From: Croceibacterium_A sp039920345
Lineage (GTDB): Bacteria; Pseudomonadota; Alphaproteobacteria; Sphingomonadales; Sphingomonadaceae
DNA: 29,955 nucleotides
Assembly (NCBI GenBank): GCA_039920345.1
Contig: JBDSDZ010000011.1
Span: 1-29,955 of the forward strand
Reading direction: 5' to 3'
The notes beneath the pieces were generated by a model that saw only the letters and a list, made by a program, of their open reading frames with translations, ran no database searches and was not told the DNA's origin. A program made the position numbers and the translations under genes. How positions within the stretch are numbered: position 1 is the first letter of the stretch; the number at the start of each line of letters is the position of its first letter. Below are positions 8,019 to 16,124 of the stretch, one piece after another.

Positions 8019-8052
8019 TTCATCGCAATTAAGGCACGGTTCATCGCTGTAA
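8019..8052. repeat. Two direct repeats 21 bp apart in gloA/SIMPL divergent promoter region
   Basis: TTCATCGCAATTAA at 8019-8032 recurs as TTCATCGCTGTAA at 8040-8052. The spacing of 21 bp is two helical turns, as expected of a tandem operator bound on one face of the DNA. They lie in the 99-bp gap between two divergent starts. No known regulator motif was recognised. Confidence 0.35.
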
Positions 8053-8101
8053 GCGCTCTTTTCACCGCAGGCGGAATGAGCCGTCTCAGGATCTCCCGAC
8101 C

Positions 8102-8857
8102 ATGCCCGACAATAGCGAAAAGGAACCGCATACCGCCACCGCTTTCTGGCATCGCCCGCAAGCGCGCACCGCACTGGCCTCGGCCGGGATCCTGGCGTTT
8201 GGCCTGGTGACCGGCGGATATCTGCTGGGAGACGGGCTGACCCGGGCCCATGCCGCCGACCGTTCGGTGACGGTGCGCGGTCTGGCGGAACGCGATGTGA
8301 CCGCCGATCTTGCCACCTGGACGATTACGTTCTCGAATTCCGCCGCAGACCTGAATTCGGCGCAGGCGGGCGTTGACCGCAACTCGGCCGCCATCAAGAC
8401 GTTTTTCAAGCAGCTCGGATTTCCCGACGACGCGCTCCAGCCGACCGGAGTCAACGTCTCTACCGGCAACACGCGCGATGGCAGCCCGGTGTTCACGGTG
8501 CGCCAACGAATGACCTTGCGCAGCACCGATATTGCCCGCGCCCAGCGCGCTGTGCGGCGCCAGTTCGACCTGGTGCGCGCCGGGGTCCTGCTCGAAGAAG
8601 GATCGGGCATGGCTTACACCTTCACCGGGCTCAACGACGTCAAGCCGGTGATGGTGGCAGCGGCCACGCGCGATGCCCGCGCCGCAGCAGAACAGTTCGC
8701 CAAGGACAGCGACACCAGCGTGGGCGGGATCAAGCAGGCCACCCAGGGCTACTTCGAAATTTCCGGGCGCGACGGGGATGGCGGCGGCTGGGGCGTGGCG
8801 GATACCCCGTTCAAACGTGTCCGCGTGGTGACGACGATCGACTTTTACTTGCGCTGA
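8102..8857 (+). CDS. SIMPL-domain (DUF541) protein, membrane-anchored or periplasmic
   Basis: 251 residues. An uncleaved or late-cleaved hydrophobic segment (about 25-45, TALASAGILAFGLVTGGYLL) follows a polar N-terminus. The rest is a SIMPL/DUF541 domain: it opens with RSVTVRGLAERDVTADLATW and ends with RVRVVTTIDFYLR, both typical. Family members form periplasmic or outer-membrane assemblies in other bacteria (for example BP26/Omp28). Their cellular role is poorly defined. It is alone on its strand, facing a convergent TorF porin gene. Confidence 0.85.
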   Translation: MPDNSEKEPHTATAFWHRPQARTALASAGILAFGLVTGGYLLGDGLTRAHAADRSVTVRGLAERDVTADLATWTITFSNSAADLNSAQAGVDRNSAAIKTFFKQLGFPDDALQPTGVNVSTGNTRDGSPVFTVRQRMTLRSTDIARAQRAVRRQFDLVRAGVLLEEGSGMAYTFTGLNDVKPVMVAAATRDARAAAEQFAKDSDTSVGGIKQATQGYFEISGRDGDGGGWGVADTPFKRVRVVTTIDFYLR

Positions 8858-8867
8858 GAGACACCCC

Positions 8868-8906
8868 AAAACGCAAAAGACCCGCACTGTTGCCGGTGCG
8901 GGTCTT
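8868..8906 (-). terminator. Rho-independent terminator of the TorF porin gene
   Basis: An 11-bp perfect stem (AAGACCCGCAC at 8877-8887 with GTGCGGGTCTT at 8896-8906, 8-nt loop) is followed on the minus strand by TTTTGCGTTTT. It lies 40 bp after the TorF stop. On the plus strand the stem has no following T run, so it mainly serves the minus-strand gene. Confidence 0.85.
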
Positions 8907-8946
8907 CGCGAGACGAAATTCGTCCAATCTTACATTCAGCGGTATT

Positions 8947-9699
8947 TTACATTCTGTAGGTCAGCGTCCCGACGATCGTGTCATCGGTGAAGCCGTCGAT
9001 GCTCGGGCCTTCTACACCCACATAGCTGACCCCGGCAGTGAGGCCGCCGATCACCGTGGTGCTGGCGCCGATCGACCAGTCGAAACCGGAATCGTCGGTC
9101 GAACCGGCGAGGAACGGCGGTGCCAGGACACCCTTGGTGTAGCCGGCGTGCGCGCTGAGGCTGATCGGGGTGTTGGGAATGCCGGCGGTCAGCTCGGTGT
9201 GGATGTACAGGTTATCGTCACCGCCGAGCGAATCCTGGCTCCACGCGTAGTTGACGCCAACCGTAGCGCCGACCGGACCAATCGTGGTCGAGATCGAGGC
9301 GAAAGGCTCGAAATAGTCGGTGTTCGCGCCCGAAACGTCACCCGTCGGGTAAACGTAGTAGAGCAAGCCGGCGTTGATCGACACGCCCGGGGTCACTTCA
9401 CCGGTCCAGCCGCCGTACAGGTCGAGCTCCATTTCGCCGTAGGGTGTCCCGCCGGCGATCGAGGAAGCCCAGGTGCCGATGTAGAAGCCGCTGGTATGGG
9501 TCAGGTCGAGACCGCCCTGGATGGCTGGATCGCCGCCAGAAAGCGAGACGCCGCGGAACCGATAGTCGGTCACAAGCGCAACATTGCCGGAAATCGTGAG
9601 GCCGGAGGTCGACGCGTCATCGGCAAGAGCCGGCGTGGCGGCGAGCGCAGAGCCGGCAAGAACAGTAGCAGCCAGGAGGCTGCGGACGGACGTAAGCAT
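8947..9699 (-). CDS. TorF-family putative outer-membrane porin
   Basis: 250 residues from the ATG at 9699, chosen because GAGGGA lies nine bases upstream; an in-frame ATG at 9717 would add six residues. A cleavable signal peptide ends around ATPALA/DD. The mature protein starts with SGNVALVTDYRFRGVSLSGGDPAIQGG, shortened here to the diagnostic VTDYRFRGVS motif of the TorF family (TIGR02001-like). The remainder is alternating hydrophobic beta-strands with Gly/Asp turns, and it ends in TLTYRM. TorF proteins are predicted beta-barrels of unknown substrate. It has its own terminator and a 274-bp upstream region. Confidence 0.9.
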   Translation of the reverse strand: MLTSVRSLLAATVLAGSALAATPALADDASTSGLTISGNVALVTDYRFRGVSLSGGDPAIQGGLDLTHTSGFYIGTWASSIAGGTPYGEMELDLYGGWTGEVTPGVSINAGLLYYVYPTGDVSGANTDYFEPFASISTTIGPVGATVGVNYAWSQDSLGGDDNLYIHTELTAGIPNTPISLSAHAGYTKGVLAPPFLAGSTDDSGFDWSIGASTTVIGGLTAGVSYVGVEGPSIDGFTDDTIVGTLTYRM

Positions 9700-9973
9700 G
9701 GGCAATTCCCTCATCATTAGGGGTGAAAATTGATGCCTCGTCCCACCTGCGCCGGATGGTCCGCCCTCATTTTTCGAGACGGTTGCCCTTCCAAGCGCAA
9801 CAATTCTGCGACTTTATGCTGCATTGCACAAGGAAAATTGCGCGAACCGTGTCACAATGGTTTCGAACCTGTGGTTTTCGCGTCACATTAAGCGGCGAGA
9901 CAGGCTTTTTATCGCAGGACGCACGCCCTAAGTGGCGCTCGTGCGTTGCGAGAACAGGATCGACGGGATTTAG
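9700..9973. other. Divergent intergenic region, TorF porin / metallophosphoesterase
   Basis: 274 bp. It holds the ribosome-binding site and, presumably, the promoter of the porin gene on the minus strand. Two GTCACA-type direct repeats (9848-9855 and 9890-9896) and a long hairpin at 9912-9951 lie on the metallophosphoesterase side. A plus-strand frame at 9723-9989 overlaps the next gene and shows no protein-like features. Confidence 0.5.
9912..9951 (+). promoter_or_regulatory. Leader hairpin upstream of metallophosphoesterase
   Basis: TCGCA(9912-9916)-GG-ACGCACG(9919-9925) pairs with CGTGCGT(9940-9946)-TGCGA(9947-9951). This makes a 12-bp stem with a two-base bulge and a 14-nt loop. It ends 22 bases before the start codon, close enough to affect ribosome access. 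No T run follows, so it is not a simple terminator. Confidence 0.4.
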
Positions 9974-10777
9974 ATGTTCCAGGCTTTGAAGCAGATGTTT
10001 GTGCGCGAGCAGGTCGCGCCCCCGCCGGCGGCCGTTCCCGCCGGACAGCGGGTCTATGCCATCGGCGACATCCACGGCCGACTCGACTTGTTCACCGCGC
10101 TGATCGAAGCAATCGAGGCTGACGACGCGTCTCGCCCAGCCGCGCAAACCCTGATCGTACTCCTGGGTGACCTGGTTGACCGCGGGGCGGACAGCAAGGG
10201 CGTGATTGACCTGGCGCGAGCGTGGCAGGGCACGCGCGCGGTGCGCATCCTGGCCGGAAATCACGAGGAAATGTTCCTCCGCAGCCTGAACGATACCGAG
10301 ATGTTCCGCCACTTCCTGCGCCACGGCGGCAAGGAAACCGCGCTGAGTTATGGTATCGAACCGGCCAGCTTCCAGCAGGCGACGATGGAAGAAGCACAGG
10401 ACATGCTGCGCCAGGCCGTGCCGGGTGAGCACATCGATTTCATGCTCGCGTTCGAAGACATGGTGAAAGTGGGCGATTACCTGTTTGTTCATGCCGGGAT
10501 CGATCCGCGCGTGTCGATCGAGGAGCAGAAGCGCAAGGACCTGCGCTGGATTCGCGAACCGTTTCTGTCGCACGCCGATTCGCACGGCATGGTGGTGGTC
10601 CATGGCCACACGATCAGCGAAGCGCCCGAAGATTGCGGCAACCGCATCGGCATCGATACCGGCGCCTTCATGACCGGCCGCCTGACCGCGCTGGTGCTCG
10701 AAGGCACGACGCGCCGGTATATCGAGGCGGTCGAGGGCGAAGACGGGGCGATTGTCGCCGCCGCGCTCGCGGCCTGA
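9974..10777 (+). CDS. Metallophosphoesterase, PPP-type serine/threonine phosphatase-like
   Basis: 267 residues with the full set of PPP-family metal and catalytic motifs in order: GDIHG (31-35), GDLVDRG (65-71), GNHE (95-98), HAG near 175 and GHT near 215. Bacterial members include lambda-phosphatase-like protein phosphatases and ApaH-like nucleotide hydrolases. The size and the GNHE motif with a following Phe-rich helix fit the former better. The substrate cannot be read from sequence. There is no signal peptide, so it is cytoplasmic. Ribosome binding is weak (GGGA about 8 bases upstream) and a stable leader hairpin precedes it. It converges on the RNase P RNA, with 13 bp between. Confidence 0.88.
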   Translation: MFQALKQMFVREQVAPPPAAVPAGQRVYAIGDIHGRLDLFTALIEAIEADDASRPAAQTLIVLLGDLVDRGADSKGVIDLARAWQGTRAVRILAGNHEEMFLRSLNDTEMFRHFLRHGGKETALSYGIEPASFQQATMEEAQDMLRQAVPGEHIDFMLAFEDMVKVGDYLFVHAGIDPRVSIEEQKRKDLRWIREPFLSHADSHGMVVVHGHTISEAPEDCGNRIGIDTGAFMTGRLTALVLEGTTRRYIEAVEGEDGAIVAAALAA

Positions 10778-10790
10778 TTTCGGTTAAGGC

Positions 10791-11220
<430 letters not shown>

Positions 11221-11258
11221 GTGGCGTCCATAGCACGGCCGTCGCGGCAGGGAAGGCG

Positions 11259-11963
11259 CTACCGGGTTCGTCCGGCGTCCCTGTCCAGCAGCAACTGGAA
11301 CAAGATTGCGCGCACCTCGCCGTCGATCAGTCCGTCGATCTGCTCGGGCCGCCAGCGGCGCTGGAACGCTTCGACCGCCTTGCGGCCTTCGGTGATGTCA
11401 TAGCCGAAACGTTCGAGCGCGAGGTAGAACGAGCCGTCGTTGTCGAACGGATCGCCCAGTTCGAGCTTCGTGGGTCGCGGCAGGCACAGCCGGTACGCGG
11501 CGAGCTTGTCCCACGGAAACAGTTCGCCCGGGTCGGTCTTGCGCGCGGGGGCAACGTCGGAATGGCCGACCACGTTGGCGCGCGGAATATTGTGACGCTG
11601 GACGATATCGTGGAGCAGCGGCAGCAGCGCGTCGATCTGGCTCTCGGCAAATTCGCGATAGCCCAAGCCGTGGCCGGGATGATCGAGCTCGATGCCGACG
11701 CTGGCGGAGTTCACGTCCTTATGCCCGCGCCAGAAGCTCGCCCCGGCGTGCCACGCGCGCTTGTCTTCGGGTACCAGGCGGATCACCTCGCCCGCTTCGG
11801 TAATGAGGTAGTGCGCGCTGACCTTGGCTTCGGCATCGGTCAGTCGCGCCAGTGCCGCCTCGCGCTCCATTTCGGTATAATGCAGCACGACCATCGTTAC
11901 CGGCAGCGCCCGCTCGTCCCAATTCGGCGAAGGAACTTCGCGGTGGACGAGCTCGGGATCCAT
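11259..11963 (-). CDS. N-acetylmuramoyl-L-alanine amidase, AmpD/AmiD type (Amidase_2)
   Basis: 234 residues. The zinc ligands are visible as His28 (VVLHYT), His134 (VVGHSD) and Asp144 (RKTDPG), with Lys142 in the same loop and Glu92 in GIELD, as in AmpD. The catalytic domain spans about 1-150. A C-terminal helical module (about 170-230, with GYDI and a VEAFQRRW motif) matches a PG_binding_1 domain. There is no signal peptide, so it acts in the cytoplasm on recycled anhydro-muropeptides or depends on another export route. Its ATG overlaps the chpT stop by one base (TGATG), implying translational coupling. Confidence 0.92.
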   Translation of the reverse strand: MDPELVHREVPSPNWDERALPVTMVVLHYTEMEREAALARLTDAEAKVSAHYLITEAGEVIRLVPEDKRAWHAGASFWRGHKDVNSASVGIELDHPGHGLGYREFAESQIDALLPLLHDIVQRHNIPRANVVGHSDVAPARKTDPGELFPWDKLAAYRLCLPRPTKLELGDPFDNDGSFYLALERFGYDITEGRKAVEAFQRRWRPEQIDGLIDGEVRAILFQLLLDRDAGRTR

Positions 11964-12607
11964 CAGTCTGCGCTGTCAGGCAGGACGGCACCCATCAGCA
12001 GCGCGTCGCCGGTAACCGCGTATTGCAGTTCGCCGCCGATCTCGTTGGTCAGCAGGCGGATCAGGTGGGCGGGTGCCGTGCGGCCCGAAAGCTCGCTGTC
12101 TGTCAGCGACCCGTCGAGCGCCTTGCCGATGTTGGCATCGAACGCCACCCGCATGCCGGATGCGCGCACGACGATTTCGGTCGTCCCGTTCAGCCGTTCG
12201 GCGCCCACTGCCAAAGTGCCGCCGCGTACCAGTGCCTCGATCGCGATGGCAGCAAGGTTGAGCAGGACCTTGACCGCCGGTTTGGGCAGCGTCGGCACCG
12301 TCACGCCCCAGTCGAGCGTCAGGCGCTCGTTGTTCGAGGCGAGGCCAGCGATCAGGCCGTGAGGTTCTTCGCTCGGCACTTCTTCGCCGAAGCCGCCGGC
12401 AGCGCCGTAGGCGAGGCGGAAGAACTTGAGCTTGTCGGTGCTGGTCTTGGCGCTCTGTTCGAGCAGCTCGAAGCAGCGCCGACGCATTTCGGGGTCGCTT
12501 TCATCGGCCAATAACTCGAGCCCGTTGTTGAGCGCCCCGACGGGGCTCAACAAGTCATGGCACAGGCGCGAACAGAGCAGGGCGGCGAGATCGGTGGAAG
12601 AAGTCAT
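11963..12607 (-). CDS. chpT: Histidine phosphotransferase ChpT
   Basis: 214 residues. The phosphorylated His is His17 in LCSRLCHDLLSPVGAL, followed by a GLELL helix, the ChpT hairpin. The C-terminal part (about 95-214) is a degenerate histidine-kinase ATPase fold that lacks ATP-binding boxes. In Caulobacter, ChpT passes phosphate from CckA to CtrA and CpdR, which control the cell cycle and CtrA degradation by ClpXP. clpX and clpP lie 6-8 kb away in this window. It sits between an M67 peptidase gene (9 bp upstream) and the AmpD-like amidase (1-bp overlap), probably in one operon. Confidence 0.92.
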   Translation of the reverse strand: MTSSTDLAALLCSRLCHDLLSPVGALNNGLELLADESDPEMRRRCFELLEQSAKTSTDKLKFFRLAYGAAGGFGEEVPSEEPHGLIAGLASNNERLTLDWGVTVPTLPKPAVKVLLNLAAIAIEALVRGGTLAVGAERLNGTTEIVVRASGMRVAFDANIGKALDGSLTDSELSGRTAPAHLIRLLTNEIGGELQYAVTGDALLMGAVLPDSAD

Positions 12608-12616
12608 CGAGCGGCC

Positions 12617-13012
12617 TTAGCGATCAAGCGTAATATAGGAAAGTGGTGCAAAGCCGTCCTCGTCGTCGCGCCAGAACGTTATGGCGTCCCGTCCCGCGAT
12701 CGCCCACACCCGGCCATCACCCGCGGCAAGCGCCCGGTCGGTCGCCGACGGCTCGGCCGACCCTACTGGATGCGAGTGGAAATAGCCCACGACTTGCGGC
12801 CCCCCGGACCGCGCCAGCCGGTGCGCATCGAGCAGCGCCTGCGGGTCGATCTCGAAATGGCGTGCCGGGTCGGGCGCGACGTTAACCGCAGCGCGCGCTT
12901 CGGCGATCAACGACCCATGGCCCAACAGGAGGCCGCAACACTCATTCGGCGCTGCTTCGGCAGCGGCGCCGCGAATTGTCGCAAGGACGGCACTTGTGAG
13001 GCGCAGAGTCAT
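12617..13012 (-). CDS. M67-family (JAMM/MPN) metallopeptidase
   Basis: 131 residues from the ATG at 13012. The JAMM zinc motif is complete: Glu24 (NECCG), then His79-Ser80-His81 and Asp92 (H-x-H-x10-D). Bacterial stand-alone JAMM proteins cleave isopeptide or C-terminal tails of ubiquitin-like sulfur carriers, or release Cys from them; the natural target here is unknown. An in-frame ATG at 13030 would add six residues and overlap the divergent RluD start by two bases. A longer frame to 13258 lies antisense to the RluD gene and is not supported. It starts an operon with chpT and the amidase. Confidence 0.88.
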   Translation of the reverse strand: MTLRLTSAVLATIRGAAAEAAPNECCGLLLGHGSLIAEARAAVNVAPDPARHFEIDPQALLDAHRLARSGGPQVVGYFHSHPVGSAEPSATDRALAAGDGRVWAIAGRDAITFWRDDEDGFAPLSYITLDR

Positions 13013-13028
13013 TTCCCATTTTCGTAGC

Positions 13029-13970
13029 ATGGGGGAGGGCAAAGTCATTACCGGCGTGCTCGAAGCGGGGCAGCGACTCGACAAGGCGCTTGCCGATGCG
13101 AGCGGTCTTTCGCGCGAACGCGTCAAGGCGTTGATCGCCGAGGGCCGGGTCATGCTGGACGGCAAGCCGGTTACCCAGACGTCGGGCAAAGCGACTGCCG
13201 GCCCGTTCTCGATCGACGTCCCGCCGCCAGTCGAAGCCGCCGCTGGCCCGGAAGCCATCCCGCTCGTGGTGGTCTATGAAGACGAGCACCTGATCGTGAT
13301 CGACAAGCCGGCGGGCATGGTGGTCCATCCGGCGGCGGGCAATTACACCGGTACGCTGGTCAACGCACTGCTGCATCACTGCAAAGGCCAGTTGTCGGGT
13401 ATTGGGGGGGTCGCACGGCCGGGCATCGTCCACCGGATCGACAAGGACACCTCGGGCCTGTTGGTGGTGGCTAAATCCGACGCCGCGCATATTGGCCTCG
13501 CCAAGCAGTTCGCCGACCATTCGCTCGAACGGGCGTACCTGGCGATTTGCAACGGCCATCCGCTGCCAGCGGCGGGCACAATCGACGAGCGGATCGGGCG
13601 TTCCGACGGGAACCGCAAGAAAATGGCTGTGCTGCCCAAGGATTCCTCACGTGGCAAACACGCGGTCACTCGTTATAAGTTGCAAAAGAAAATGGATGGC
13701 TGCGCGCTTCTTGAATGCCGGCTCGAGACCGGAAGAACCCACCAGGTGCGGGTTCACCTTGCGTCCATTGGCCATGCGCTAGTGGGGGATCCGCTTTATG
13801 GACGTCCTAATTCACAGGTTCGACCAGTCCTCCAAAGACTCGGATTTTACCGCCAGGCGCTCCACGCCGCGACTCTTGGATTCGTCCATCCCGTCACATC
13901 GGACAGGCTGCGCTTCAGCAGCGATCTGCCGCCCGATATGGCGGAACTTATCGACCAAACCGGTCATTGA
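13029..13970 (+). CDS. RluA-family 23S rRNA pseudouridine synthase (RluD-like)
   Basis: 313 residues from the ATG at 13029. An S4 RNA-binding domain occupies about 12-70 (RLDKALADASGLSRERVKAL). The catalytic domain carries Asp138 in HRIDKDTSG, and later GRTHQVRVH. RluD makes pseudouridines in helix 69 of 23S rRNA. The size and S4 domain fit RluD, but RluC has the same layout. An earlier in-frame start at 12996 would run into the divergent M67 gene and is rejected. It precedes rpoH with 126 bp between, an arrangement seen in other alphaproteobacteria. Confidence 0.93.
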   Translation: MGEGKVITGVLEAGQRLDKALADASGLSRERVKALIAEGRVMLDGKPVTQTSGKATAGPFSIDVPPPVEAAAGPEAIPLVVVYEDEHLIVIDKPAGMVVHPAAGNYTGTLVNALLHHCKGQLSGIGGVARPGIVHRIDKDTSGLLVVAKSDAAHIGLAKQFADHSLERAYLAICNGHPLPAAGTIDERIGRSDGNRKKMAVLPKDSSRGKHAVTRYKLQKKMDGCALLECRLETGRTHQVRVHLASIGHALVGDPLYGRPNSQVRPVLQRLGFYRQALHAATLGFVHPVTSDRLRFSSDLPPDMAELIDQTGH

Positions 13971-14096
13971 AATCGATGAAATGCGCCCCGCAGCGTACAT
14001 TTGTCGTATATAAGGGGGCTATATGTGGCCGCACCCCTGCAAATGCCCCGATGGGGTTTGCGAACAGACGGCTGACAAGAAAGGTCTAGGGAACAC
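13971..14096 (+). promoter_or_regulatory. rpoH upstream region with leader hairpin
   Basis: The 126 bp between rluD-like and rpoH contain an A/T-rich patch at 14006-14024 (ATATA and TATAT as inverted half-sites around AGGGGG). A hairpin at 14039-14061 (GCAAA/TTTGC plus CCCC/GGGG, two-base bulge) lies 36 bases before the GTG. AGGGAA at 14088-14093 is the likely ribosome-binding site. No complete sigma-70 or sigma-32 promoter could be assigned. A weak heat-shock-like TTGAAA-N13-CCCC lies at 13967-13989. Confidence 0.4.
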
Positions 14097-15005
14097 GTGA
14101 GCAAGACAACCACCCGGTCAATGAGCGTCCCCGCGCTCGGCGGTGAGCAGAGCCTCAACCGCTACCTGTCCGAAATCAAGAAATTCCCCATCCTCACCGC
14201 CGAGCAGGAATACATGCTCGCCAAGCGGTACGAGGAGCACGAGGATTCAGAAGCCGCCGCACAGCTGGTCACCAGCCACCTGCGGCTCGTGGCCAAGATC
14301 GCCATGGGCTACCGCGGCTACGGCCTGCCGGTCAGCGACCTGATCTCCGAAGGCAATGTCGGCCTGATGCAGGGCGTCAAGAAGTTCGAGCCCGATCGCG
14401 GCTTCCGCCTCGCGACTTATGCGATGTGGTGGATCAAGGCCTCGATGCAGGAATTCATCCTGCGCTCGTGGAGCCTGGTCAAGATGGGCACCACCGCGGC
14501 GCAGAAGAAGTTGTTCTTCAACCTGCGGCGGATGAAGAAGCAGCTCGAAGCCTACGAGGATTCCGACCTCCATCCCGAGGATGTGACCAAGATCGCGACC
14601 ACGCTCGGCGTGCCCGAGCAGGAAGTGGTCAACATGAACCGGCGGATGATGATGGGCGGCGACGCGTCGCTCAACGTCAGCTTGCGCGGTGACGAGGAAG
14701 GCGCCGGCCAGTGGCAAGATTGGCTGACCGACGACCGCCCGCTGCAGGACGAAACCGTTGCCGACGCCGAAGAAGCGCACGTGCGCCACGAAATGCTGGG
14801 CGAGGCGATGGACAGCCTCAACGAGCGTGAGCGGCACATCCTGACCGAACGGCGCCTGACCGATAATCCGCAGACGCTGGAAGAGCTGAGCCAGGTCTAC
14901 GACGTCAGCCGCGAACGCATCCGCCAGATTGAAGTGCGCGCGTTTGAGAAGCTGCAAAAGGCAATGCAGCGCATCGCGGGCGAAAAGATGATGGCGCTGG
15001 CCTGA
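14097..15005 (+). CDS. rpoH: RNA polymerase heat-shock sigma factor RpoH (sigma-32)
   Basis: 302 residues from a GTG start with AGGGAA upstream. Region 2 contains DLISEGNVGLMQGVKKF and the RNA-polymerase-contact and -10-reading segment (FRLATYAMWWIK). The RpoH box, diagnostic for this sigma, is QKKLFFNLRR at 136-145. Region 4 carries the helix-turn-helix TLEELSQVYDVSRERIRQIE. RpoH drives chaperone and protease genes on heat or unfolded-protein stress; clpX, clpP and tig lie downstream in the same window. A strong terminator follows. Confidence 0.97.
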   Translation: MSKTTTRSMSVPALGGEQSLNRYLSEIKKFPILTAEQEYMLAKRYEEHEDSEAAAQLVTSHLRLVAKIAMGYRGYGLPVSDLISEGNVGLMQGVKKFEPDRGFRLATYAMWWIKASMQEFILRSWSLVKMGTTAAQKKLFFNLRRMKKQLEAYEDSDLHPEDVTKIATTLGVPEQEVVNMNRRMMMGGDASLNVSLRGDEEGAGQWQDWLTDDRPLQDETVADAEEAHVRHEMLGEAMDSLNERERHILTERRLTDNPQTLEELSQVYDVSRERIRQIEVRAFEKLQKAMQRIAGEKMMALA

Positions 15006-15027
15006 CCACGGCTCGAAACGAACCATG

Positions 15028-15058
15028 AAGGGGTGGCTTTGCGGCCGCCCCTTTTTTT
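15028..15058 (+). terminator. Rho-independent terminator of rpoH
   Basis: A 10-bp stem with one G-T pair (AAGGGGTGGC 15028-15037 with GCCGCCCCTT 15044-15053, loop TTTGCG) runs into seven T residues (15052-15058). It ends 8 bp before the convergent DUF4242 stop. Confidence 0.93.
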
Positions 15059-15065
15059 ACCCGCG

Positions 15066-15338
15066 CTAGTCCGCCGTCGTTGGATCGATCATCGTGCGCA
15101 CTTCGGAAATCGAATTGGCCGGAAAGCCGCCCTTTTCAGCGTGCTGCTTGATCATCTCGGCGTTGGGCGCGCGATAGATGCAGTAAATCTTGTCGTCGGT
15201 GACGTAGCTGTGGACCCACTGGATCTCTGGCCCCATCTCGCGCAGCACGCTGCAACTGGTTTGCGAAGCGCCTTTGAGATCGCCGGCTGATGCTCCGCCC
15301 ACGCCCGGCATTTCCCTCTCGATCACGAATTGCGGCAT
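15066..15338 (-). CDS. DUF4242 family protein
   Basis: 90 residues from the ATG at 15338, preceded by GGGAGAGG eight bases upstream. A longer frame to 15422 has no ribosome-binding site. It has the DUF4242 pattern: MPQFVIEREMPG, a Cys in TSCSVLREMGPEIQW, then VTDDKIYCIYRAPNAEMI and a hydrophobic end. This is a small ferredoxin-like (nickel-binding-like) fold of unknown role. No transmembrane or signal segment is present. Confidence 0.82.
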   Translation of the reverse strand: MPQFVIEREMPGVGGASAGDLKGASQTSCSVLREMGPEIQWVHSYVTDDKIYCIYRAPNAEMIKQHAEKGGFPANSISEVRTMIDPTTAD

Positions 15339-15451
15339 TGTCGCCTCTCCCTGGCCTACCACCGCGAAAGCTGCGCCTAGAAACTCGCCGCGTCGAGTCC
15401 GATTTCGCAGCCCCAATTGCACCCGCGTCGCCGCTTGGTTAGGGCAAGCCG

Positions 15452-16120
15452 ATGAACCGCGTGCTGCGCTTTCTCATCTGGACCATCCTGTGGTTCGTCG
15501 GCCTCAGCTTCGCGCTGGTCATCCTGTTCCGCTTCGTGCCGGTGCCGATCACGGCCACGATGGTGATGGACGGCAACGGCATCACCAAGCAGTGGGAGCC
15601 GCTCAGCCGCATCAACCGGACCATGGTCTCGGCGGCGATCGCGGGCGAAGACGGTAAATTCTGCACTCACGACGGGTTTGACCGCGAGGCGATCGAGAAA
15701 GCCATCCAGCGCAATGCCAAGGGTGGGCGCATCCGCGGCGGCTCCACCATCAGCCAGCAAACCGCCAAAAACGTGTTCCTGTGGCAGGACGGCGGCTATT
15801 TCCGCAAGGGCCTGGAGGCGTGGTTCACGCTGCTGATCGAACAGATCTGGGGCAAGCGGCGGATCATGGAAGTCTATCTCAACGTGGCGGAGACCGGGAT
15901 CGGCACGTACGGCGTGGAGGCAGGGGCGCAGCGCTATTACAAGCATTCCGCCGCGCGGCTGAGCGCGTCCGAAGCCGCCCGTATTGCCGCGGTGCTGCCG
16001 CTGCCCAAGGAACGGTCGGTCGTCGGCCCGGGCGGCTTTACCCGCCGTTACGGCAACACCATCCAGGCGCGTATCGGCGTCGTCAGGCGTGACGGGCTCG
16101 ACGCCTGCGTTTACGACTAG
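15452..16120 (+). CDS. mtgA: Monofunctional biosynthetic peptidoglycan transglycosylase
   Basis: 222 residues. One N-terminal membrane anchor (about 7-28) precedes a GT51 glycosyltransferase domain. It has the catalytic Glu66 in GEDGKF, RGGSTISQQTAKN at 95-107, and the second conserved Glu in MEVYLN. No penicillin-binding domain follows, so it polymerises lipid II glycan strands without cross-linking. It is first in a tight set with the CDF exporter (4-bp gap) and GFA gene. Confidence 0.94.
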   Translation: MNRVLRFLIWTILWFVGLSFALVILFRFVPVPITATMVMDGNGITKQWEPLSRINRTMVSAAIAGEDGKFCTHDGFDREAIEKAIQRNAKGGRIRGGSTISQQTAKNVFLWQDGGYFRKGLEAWFTLLIEQIWGKRRIMEVYLNVAETGIGTYGVEAGAQRYYKHSAARLSASEAARIAAVLPLPKERSVVGPGGFTRRYGNTIQARIGVVRRDGLDACVYD

Positions 16121-16124
16121 GACA

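Noticed and set aside
9723..9989. 88-residue plus-strand frame before the metallophosphoesterase
   Set aside because: It overlaps the next gene, lacks a ribosome-binding site and shows no protein-like composition.
12996..13028. Upstream start of the RluD-like gene
   Set aside because: It would overlap the M67 gene start and adds residues absent from the conserved S4-domain beginning.
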